Program-made: the position numbers and the translations under genes
In this document: piece by piece, positions 57,631-64,000 of the stretch
How the letters are laid out: every line of letters starts with the position of its first letter
Position numbering within the stretch: the stretch's first letter is position 1
Assembly (NCBI RefSeq): GCF_958298935.1
Contig: NC_084941.1
Coordinates: forward strand, 16,466,001 to 16,530,000
DNA: 64,000 nucleotides
Source of the DNA: Phragmites australis
Taxonomy: Eukaryota; Streptophyta; Magnoliopsida; Poales; Poaceae
Direction of reading: 5' to 3'
The notes under the pieces: model-generated
What the model saw: only the letters and a program-made list of their open reading frames with translations
The model's database searches: none
What the model was told of the DNA's origin: nothing

Positions 57631-57800
57631 ATCAGTGACAGGTGAATTTACAACCCGTCACTAATGATCGGGTCACAGTGATGGGTGGATTTACCACCCC
57701 GTCACTGGAACTTGGTAATTAGTGACAGGTGGTAAATTCATCCCACTAATGACCTCTTTAGTGACACGTGACGTTATCACCCGTCACTAATGTGATCATC
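57620..57800. repeat. Internal CACTA subterminal repeat block A
   Basis: Six or more ACCCGTCACTAATGA / AGTGACAGGTGG words. It ends GACGTTATCACCCGTCACTAATGTGATCATCCCTCTA, close to the end of block B (58713-58760) and related to the left terminal block. Confidence 0.85.
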
Positions 57801-57822
57801 CCTCTATTTATATGTATACTGG

Positions 57823-57860
57823 TTGCATCCTGAAGCAAAGTCAGGATTTGGCAGCAGGAC
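57823..57860 (-). promoter_or_regulatory. Conserved 3' module, copy 2
   Basis: GTTGCATCCTGAAGCAAAGT and CAGGATTTGGCAGC: same module as at 52974, here following internal block A and marking the 3' side of the small acidic gene. It diverges after GGCAGC. Confidence 0.55.
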
Positions 57861-58089
57861 AATCCGATGATGAGAAAAATGTACTCAATTAGTCGTCTCA
57901 CTTGCATTCTCAATTTAACACACTTTTCCAATTAACTGACATTTTCATTAATTTAGGATAAGTAAGTTCATCACTATAAAAGAAGGTTTGGATTACACAA
58001 TAAAATACCCATCCGGACTATAGAATTAGGGTGCTAAATCTAAATTGCTAAATTTGGATTACCACCATAAACCTAGGTAAGTAATGGAC

Positions 58090-58492
58090 TATGATTCATC
58101 CATCTGCTCATCCTCCTCTTCCTCCACATCGTCTGTCATGTCAGAGATGCTACCCATCTCCTCCTCCTCCTCGTCATCGTCATCGTGTCAGAGTCGCCGC
58201 CCATCTCCTCCTCCTCCTCGCTGTCGTTGGTGTCAGAGTCGCTGCCCCTTTCCACCTCCTCCGCCAAGAGGTGTGCGATGCCTTGTCACTAACGATGGCC
58301 TGCGCTGCTCCCTCGACTTCGCTGATGAGTTTCACCTCATGGATGGCACGAGCGATCACCTCATCATTGGAAATTGCTTTCTTCTTCTCATACTCCTCCT
58401 CCACCACCACCTTCAAGAGGTCCCAATTGATGTATTCATCATCAGGGGCTAGAACTGAGGACGACAACGTCATGTCCTTGTCGTTGGCGGCC
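58090..58492 (-). pseudogene. Small acidic-tail ORF of the CACTA element
   Basis: Starts MAANDKDMTLSSSVLAPDDE at 58492 and continues WDLLKVVVEEEYEKKKAISN and EVIARAIHEVKLISEVEGAA. With one frame change near 58275 it goes on HLLAEEVERGSDSDTNDSEE, an Asp/Glu-rich tail to about 58090; without the change the tail is Arg-rich. The acidic reading is favoured because the repeated CTCCTCCTC tract would be Glu-rich. A 5' TATA block lies at 58587. Function unknown. Confidence 0.45.
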
Positions 58493-58584
58493 ATAGACGG
58501 CACTGGATTAGAGGAGCAGGGCGGTGGGTGTGGCGGCGAGAGGAAGCTTAGGATGTGTAAATTGGTGGCTAGGGTTCCCGGACC

Positions 58585-58603
58585 TATTATTTATAAAACA
58601 TAT
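58585..58603 (-). promoter_or_regulatory. Promoter block of the small acidic gene
   Basis: Minus-strand TTTATAAATAATAGG then GGGAACCCTAGCC, homologous to the block at 57612-57630 and placed between internal repeat block B and the ATG, about 100 nt upstream of it. Confidence 0.6.
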
Positions 58604-58755
58604 AATTAGTGATGGGTATATATACGACCCGTCACTAATGACCGGGTCTCTCCGTCCTGGGATTCGATCATTAGTGACGGGTCATAAATTAAATCGTCAC
58701 TATCTATATCTTTACTGACGCGTGAAGTTCTCACCCTTCACTAATGTGCTCATCC
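58604..58755. repeat. Internal CACTA subterminal repeat block B
   Basis: Five or so GACCCGTCACTAATGACC / TTAGTGACGGGTC words, ending CACTAATGTGCTCATCCCTC as in block A. Confidence 0.85.
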
Positions 58756-58781
58756 CTCTAATGGATTTACCTGTATACGCG

Positions 58782-58827
58782 CTGCATCCTAAAGCAAAGT
58801 CAGGATTTGGCAGCCGTCTTCTCCTGG
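58782..58827 (-). promoter_or_regulatory. Conserved 3' module, copy 3 (end of the transposase gene)
   Basis: GCATCCTAAAGCAAAG and CAGGATTTGGCAGCCGTCTT, the best match to copy 1. On the minus strand it is bounded by TTTCCAG| and ACAG|GTAAATCC. Confidence 0.55.
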
Positions 58828-58840
58828 AAACATATCATAA

Positions 58841-58985
58841 ATTTGAGGTTACATTGAAATTCATACTTGACTGAATATTAGAAATTTGAGGTTACATTGA
58901 AATTCAGACTTAACTGAATATTACAAATTTGAGGTTATATTGAAATTTAGACTTAACTGAATATTATAAATTTGGGGTTACATCG
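58841..58985. repeat. 43-bp tandem repeat, about 3.3 copies
   Basis: ATTTGAGGTTACATTGAAAT starts at 58841, 58884, 58927 and about 58969. It lies in the 3' region of the transposase gene. Confidence 0.88.
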
Positions 58986-59081
58986 ATTAATGTATCATTT
59001 GTCATGTTGTAGCCGTTTTTGTGCTTTCTTCACATGGATCCCTTCATTATGGTCAGAATATAGGTATAGAGTCTTCTCGTT

Positions 59082-62000
59082 CTATGCAACTTGTGGCATG
59101 ATTGTAGTAGTAAAATGGGGGATTTCATCAAATTGATTGTACTCGTCCTTATCAACCACGTTTTCAATTCCGACGATCCATCTTTTCATGGCGAGAATCA
59201 CATGAAGTTTCTTATCTATCGTGTCAGTCCCATGAAACACTTGGGCAACTTGTTTAGCGAGTACAAAAGGTTCAGCATTATAGCTGACAAGTTTGAGATT
59301 AACGCTAGTGAATTCGTACTTATCTTTCGTAACGCCCTTTGTCCCGTGTACCCAACGGCACCGAAGTAGCGATACCTTGAATCCCAAGTAATCCAGTTCC
59401 CAGATGTCCTCTATCTGACCGTAGTATGTGCTCCTATGCATGTTCTTAACATAAGCATCTATACAGACACAGATGTTCTAGTATGTGCTTTTCTGATCTT
59501 GGACAACCATGTAAAATGTGTAACAGTTTATACCGTACCCTCGATATGTTGTAATTGTGCATATAGGTCATGCTGCTAGTTTCCTGATCAAATCACTTGT
59601 ACGAGTACTCGATTGATTGATTCAATCTCAAAACCAAGTGTTGAACCTTTGCAAATGTTGCTTCGCAAGTCAAGCTTTGGTCTGCCCCGGATTCTCCTGA
59701 AGAAGCAACTGCTTGTGCTCGTCGATATATGGGGACACTTCGCTCATTTGTTGCAACACGAGGAAATGAGCTTGGTCCTATGCCTTCGGCTCAGGAGTAA
59801 TTGCATGTTTCCCCAGATTTCCTTCTGCTGCGAGCATACCCTCATGGTGAGAATGAGGCACACCAATTGGACTATATGGGTCCGTGTAATTAACTCACCA
59901 CTCCACTACCTCCTCTGTAGAGTAACCCTGCACAATGTACCTCTCAGGAAAAGCTCGATTCCTTACGTATGACTTGAGAATGACCGTGAATCGCTCATAT
60001 GGATACATTTGATGCAGGAACACAGGGCCAAGAAAATAAATCTCCTTCACAAGGTGAGCTGTGAGATGGACCATGATATTGAAAGAGGATGGTATAAAAT
60101 ACATCTTGAGAAGAAATAGAGTCTTGAAGTGTCTTTTTTCTAGCTCTCCTAGCGCTTCCGGATCGAGTACCTTCTGACCAATTGCATTGAAAAAAGCATA
60201 GGCTCATGATAGACTCTCGAACACCAATTGGCAACATATTTCTAATTCTAACTCCAATCATCTGCGTCAACATCACATGGTACTCATGAGTTTTCATGCC
60301 GGCAACCATTTTCAGCTTTTTCACTGAAACAAGTCTTCTAATGTTGGATGAGTAACCAGAGTGAACTTTCACACCATGCAAGAACTCGCAAAATTCTTTT
60401 TTCCCCTTATTGGATAGGGTGATGCAAGATGGGGGTAGGAATTTCCCTTTATCCGTATCCTTGACATGAAGTTTTGGCCTTAAGCCCATTTCTTCAAGGT
60501 CAACTCTTGTGTTTTCATGATCTTTTGTTTCCACCTTCATGTTGAGCATTGTGCCGAGGAGACTATCACATATATTCTTTTCTATGTGCATGAGGTCAAT
60601 ACAGTGACAAATGTCTACGTATTTCCAATAATCAAGCTCCCAGAGAATTGATTTCTTGTTCCATATTCTATTTTCATTACTCGTGGAGGATCATTTTTGC
60701 TTACCAAGGACAACATTGAGATCCTTAACCTTATCATAGACATCGTGTCCACTGAAATGCCTTGGAGGTGACGCTTTCTCCCTTGTGCCATCAAACTCGA
60801 GACTTCATTTTTCGGTACCGGTGGTTCTTTGGAAGGAAACGTTGATGCTTCATGTACACTATTTTCTTTGACTCGTTTAACCACATAGTCCCAGTGTCAT
60901 CAAAGTATTGGGGGCAAGCTTCACCTTTTCTTTTACTCTATCCTGACATGTTATGAAGTGTTGGCAGATCATTGATGGTGACAAACAACATGACATGTAG
61001 GTGAAATATTCTCTCTTGTACTGATCCCAAACCTCAATGCCTTCAGACCAGAGTGCTTTAAGATCATCTACCAAAGGCCTGAGGTACACATCAATGTCAT
61101 TGTTAGGTTGCCTCAGACCAGGAATAAAGGTCGACAATATAATTTATTGTTGCTTTTTAAAAAGCCAAAGTGGAAGGTTGTAGATAGACAGTACAATAGG
61201 CCAAGTGCTATATGAGGTGCTCCTGTTACCGAATGGATTAATGCCATCTGAGCTCATAGCAAACCTAATATTTCTTAATTCTTCAGCAAACCACCCAAAT
61301 GTGGAATCAAGTTCGCCACTGAGCTGAATCTACGTGGTGTCGTATCATTGCGTCGTGCTTATGACCCTCCTTGTGCCACCGCAGCAATTGGGACTCCTTT
61401 TTGTTCTGGAATGAACGCTTGAAACGGGGAATTACAGAGAAATACCACATCACCTTTCGAGGAGGCCCTTTTCTCTGATTGCCTTCCTCCACATCGCCAA
61501 CGTCATTTCTATGCTTGTATCGATGGGTTTCACAAATAGGACATTGATCCAGGTCTGCATACTGTCCACGAAACAGGACACAATCCTCCTTACATGCATG
61601 TTTTTTTCTACCTCCAATTCCAAAGGACAAACTATCTTCTTCGTGCCATAGACGGTCTTAGGCACCTTGTTCTCCTCTGGTAGCATGTCCTTTAGTAGAT
61701 GAAACAATGCTTTGAAACTCCTATTGGACCAACGATGGGTTGCCTTCAATTGTAGAAGCGTAAGCACCACAAACAACAATGTGTATTTCTCCTTACAGCC
61801 AAGATAAAATGGTGTCTTCGAGTCTCGCACCAGTTCCTGTAATTTAGCAAACTCACCATCACTATACTCATCATGCCCCTCAGCATCACGCACCATTTAG
61901 TCAACATTCTCCACGAAATCCACATAGTCATCATTGAATCCTAATATGTCTGCGTCCCTGTGATAATCATCCATATCATCGGCTGGCAGGAGTCCTTGAT

Positions 62001-62292
62001 CCGTACTGCCGTCCAGGAGGACCTGATCCATTTCCCCTTCGTTAAGGCCTTCCTCACCGTGTTTGTTCCAAACATGATATCTCTCTTTGAATCCATGCCT
62101 TAACAAGTGATCATACACATTGTCAGGTTTTGAGAACTTCTTCTCATTCTTGCAATCACAGTATGGACACCAAATTGCCGTTTTACCCTGACCTTTCATA
62201 TCCATCACTGTGACAGTCAAGGAAGACTTCACCACACATATGTACTCATTACAACAACGGCAATCAAGGTACATCCAACGTCGGTCCACCAT
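59082..62292 (-). pseudogene. CACTA TNP2-type transposase gene, broken
   Basis: Order on the minus strand: transposase-associated domain (MVDRRWMYLDCRCCNEY.. CPYCDCKNEKK, 62292-61897); EVEKNMHVRRIV region and HACKEDCVLFRGQYAD (about 61600), then SDGINPFGNRSTSYSTWPIV (about 61225) and IPGLRQPNNDIDVYLRPL (about 61120-61070), the catalytic TNP2 core; LMHIEKNICDSLLGTMLNMK (60591); DUF4218 with MYPYERFTVILKSYVRNRA and GYSTEEVVEW (about 59990-59900); DUF4216 with FVLAKQVAQVFHG and RWIVGIENVVDKDEYNQFDE (59441-59082). At least four stops or shifts break it (for example a stop after EVVEW). It is the enzyme that would cut the element's ends. Its residues match the relic at 39769-41931 but are less decayed. 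Confidence 0.85.
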
Positions 62293-62444
62293 CTAAAAAT
62301 TCAAAAAAATATTAATTCTAAACAGAAACGACAGAGAAGATAGAATAAGTATAAAAATTCTAACTCAATTTAACTAAATTAAGTGTCTACGTGTGTTCTA
62401 ATGATATTCAAGAGAACAATTAACATCCAAATATGATACATGTT

Positions 62445-62805
62445 ATCTATGGTGAAGGATTCTAGCTAATTTCTACAAGGAAAAGATAGGTCCTAATCCC
62501 ATTCGAGGATATGTGGCCCGAGTAGGTTTTCATGATCTTGTACAGTTCTGAAGAAAATTTTGGCAGCACTATCCCGCTTTTCTCTGAATACACGTCTCGA
62601 CAATGAGCTGAGAGGATTTGTATCCGGAGAACAACAGGGAAACGCCATCGGAATTCTCTCTAGAACCAGACAAGAGCACAAGAACCTACTACTCGGATCA
62701 CATATCCTCGAATTGTCCAAAGTACATGGACAATTTAGGAGCATCTTCTTATAAATATGATGAATTATCAAGTCATATTTATAATCAAATACTCCCGAAT
62801 AGGAG
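62445..62805 (-). promoter_or_regulatory. Palindromic leader of the transposase gene, copy 2
   Basis: 62504-62710 is an inverted repeat: CGAGGATATGTGGCCCG pairs with ..CACATATCCTCG. Two more hairpins follow, ATTGTCC/GGACAAT (62712-62734) and TTATAAATATGA/TCATATTTATAA (62749-62784). The ATG at 62292 lies about 210 nt downstream. The homology with 56205-56540 extends beyond the palindrome on both sides. Confidence 0.85.
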
Positions 62806-63099
62806 ACGTATGTTATGTATGTACACTAATGAAGGGGGGACAATCCACATATATTAAGTTCTAGGAGAAAGAGCAAAATTGTTAATTCTAACTCAAACCC
62901 TAGAATCCACCATGCATATATGAGCAAGAGGAGGAGGAGAGGGATGAGGCAAACCTTCAAAGGCTAGGAACAAACTCAAACTTCAAATCTCCGAGATTTG
63001 ATTTGGCCTCAACACAATTGCCAAAAAAATCACCCCTTTGCCGAGCACCCGTGGCAAACAGACACTGTCTAGTCGTCCTACTCGGTGAATAAAATAATA

Positions 63100-63345
63100 G
63101 TAAAACATCACTCATTAGTGACTAGTTATAAGGACCCATCACTAATGAGTGAGTTATTAGTCACTGGTCTCATAACAACCCGTCACTAATGAGTGGCCCC
63201 GGCAGGGAGCCGCCAAGGCTATATTTAGTGACGGGTTATAAAGACACCCGCCACTAATGACTTAATATTAGTCACAGGTTATAAGGATATCTGCCACTAA
63301 TTATTTAACATTAACGATGGGTGATAAGGATACCTATCACTAATG
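63100..63345. repeat. Internal CACTA subterminal repeat block C
   Basis: Eight or so TTAGTGACGGGTTATAAGGA / CCGTCACTAATGAGTG words. It is AT-richer than blocks A and B and often has ATAAGGACAC between the half-sites. Confidence 0.85.
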
Positions 63346-63448
63346 ACACATGCAGGGATCGACTTCTATAAACAAGAGAAGTACATGCATGCAAACAGAG
63401 ATTACTTCAACATCCCATTCAACAGAACATAACTGAACTTTGATGGAC

Positions 63449-63495
63449 GACATCCTAAAGCAATATCAGGATTTGGCAGCCGTCTTCACATTCAA
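63449..63495 (-). promoter_or_regulatory. Conserved 3' module, copy 4
   Basis: ACATCCTAAAGCAATATCAG and GATTTGGCAGCCGTCTTC, following block C and preceding the 3' end of the last gene. Confidence 0.5.
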
Positions 63496-63587
63496 GAACA
63501 CAGATATACATCCAGAAACTGCAATTTAACTCAAGTTAGTCATACAATATAGTTATGCATACTACTTATGCAAATATCCATACATCA

Positions 63588-63924
63588 TTACACTTGAGCA
63601 TTTGCAGGAGTATATAACCTATGATATTTAACATAGTTGAAATCTACAATATTGTATTCTAGTACTTCATCAATATACATTAGTGCATGAATTAGTGCAC
63701 TCTCTTTCGCTTGGCATGGACGACCCGATGCTTTACCATAGACAGTAAACAAGGTCTTATTAGCTGATTCATTTCGGCATAAATGAAACCTTATATTAGC
63801 CTGGAAGTTACCTTCATCAGTGAAGTCCACTCCGGGGTCATAAAATCTTAACCCAAGATGCTCCATGGCTTGATCTAAGATAGCATGAAAGCTAATTGCC
63901 GCAAAGATGTCATCAAAATTATCC
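63588..63924 (-). CDS. Partial fourth gene of the CACTA element (3' exon)
   Basis: On the minus strand an acceptor-like TTTTGCTTGTAG| (about 63925) opens DNFDDIFAAISFHAILDQAM EHLGLRFYDPG (split), then a 92-residue open frame ends in a stop at 63588. The last part (AKESALIHALMYIDEVLEYN) is helical. I do not recognise the protein; a distant double-stranded-RNA-binding-like fold is only a thought. The gene continues beyond the right edge. No break is seen in this exon. Confidence 0.45.
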
Positions 63925-63929
63925 TACAA

Positions 63930-63936
<7 letters not shown>

Positions 63937-63961
<25 letters not shown>
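63937..63961. repeat. (AT)n microsatellite near the window end
   Basis: About 12 AT units immediately upstream (minus strand) of the partial gene's exon. Confidence 0.85.
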
Positions 63962-63966
<5 letters not shown>

Positions 63967-64000
63967 TACAAGCTAACAGTCATGTATATCAAAACAACCG

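Larger units (their letters stand above)
52307..64000 (-). mobile_element. Giant modular CACTA element, continuing past the window
   Basis: Begins CACTACACCAGAACAGC at 52307, a CACTA terminus, followed by a dense block of ACCCGTCACTAATGA/TAGTGACGGGT repeats. Genes all run on the minus strand. Further blocks of the same repeats lie inside, at 57620-57800, 58604-58755 and 63100-63345, and no internal CACTA terminus or its reverse (TTCTGGTGTAGTG) was seen in them. The right end is beyond 64000, so the element is more than 11.7 kb. Alternative: two or more related elements inserted side by side and lacking their junction termini. Confidence 0.7.

Overview
The window is nuclear DNA of a grass (Poaceae), probably a large-genome species. 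This is inferred from two host genes with strongly G/C-biased third codon positions, grass-type LTR retrotransposons, CACTA, Mutator-like (MULE), hAT and Stowaway/Micron-like transposons, and introns with GT..AG borders. The species cannot be named from sequence alone. Only two genes look like intact host genes, both on the minus strand: an EXORDIUM-like cell-wall/apoplast protein (8799-9782, single exon) and an SDS22-type leucine-rich-repeat protein of the plant 'outer arm dynein light chain 1-like' group (10654-13556, three exons). Nearly everything else is nested transposable-element DNA.

Layout. 1-5791: 3' end of an LTR retrotransposon (probably Ty3-gypsy) with its 3' LTR (2218-5791); that LTR is split by a 2545-bp solo LTR (2724-5268) with a perfect 5-bp target duplication. 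5930-8395: MULE with a GC-rich internal segment (Pack-MULE candidate) and a nested 1569-bp hAT element with an 8-bp duplication. 8400-15440: the host gene island. 15444-24038: Sirevirus-like Ty1-copia element with both LTRs, broken gag and protease/integrase, and a deletion that removes reverse transcriptase and RNase H. 24901-25979: CACTA-type remnant. 27027-33454: complete-ended MULE (9-bp duplication, about 300-bp terminal inverted repeats) carrying a broken transposase, an opposite-strand zinc-finger ORF and an array of GCGCCA/TGGCGC palindromes. 34066-38052: CACTA remnants, SINE-like DNA and the 5' part of a Ty3-gypsy element. 39091-44660: old CACTA with a decayed transposase, itself invaded by smaller CACTA elements. 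44970-45090: a 121-bp SINE with a 12-bp target duplication. 45750-51040: CACTA remnant, SINE-like sequence, hAT relic and a microsatellite-embedded Micron-like element. 52307 to the window end: a very large CACTA element.

The most unusual object is this last CACTA. It is built of repeated cassettes, all transcribed from the minus strand: subterminal-repeat block, conserved ~45-bp module, gene, promoter/leader, next block. The genes are a TNPA-like protein fused to a Ulp1/C48 protease-like domain, a short acidic-tail ORF, a TNP2-type transposase, and a partial fourth gene. The two large genes share a homologous upstream leader that contains a ~205-bp near-perfect palindrome followed by a second AT-rich hairpin. 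All transposon coding regions carry stops or frameshifts, so the copies here are probably not autonomous.
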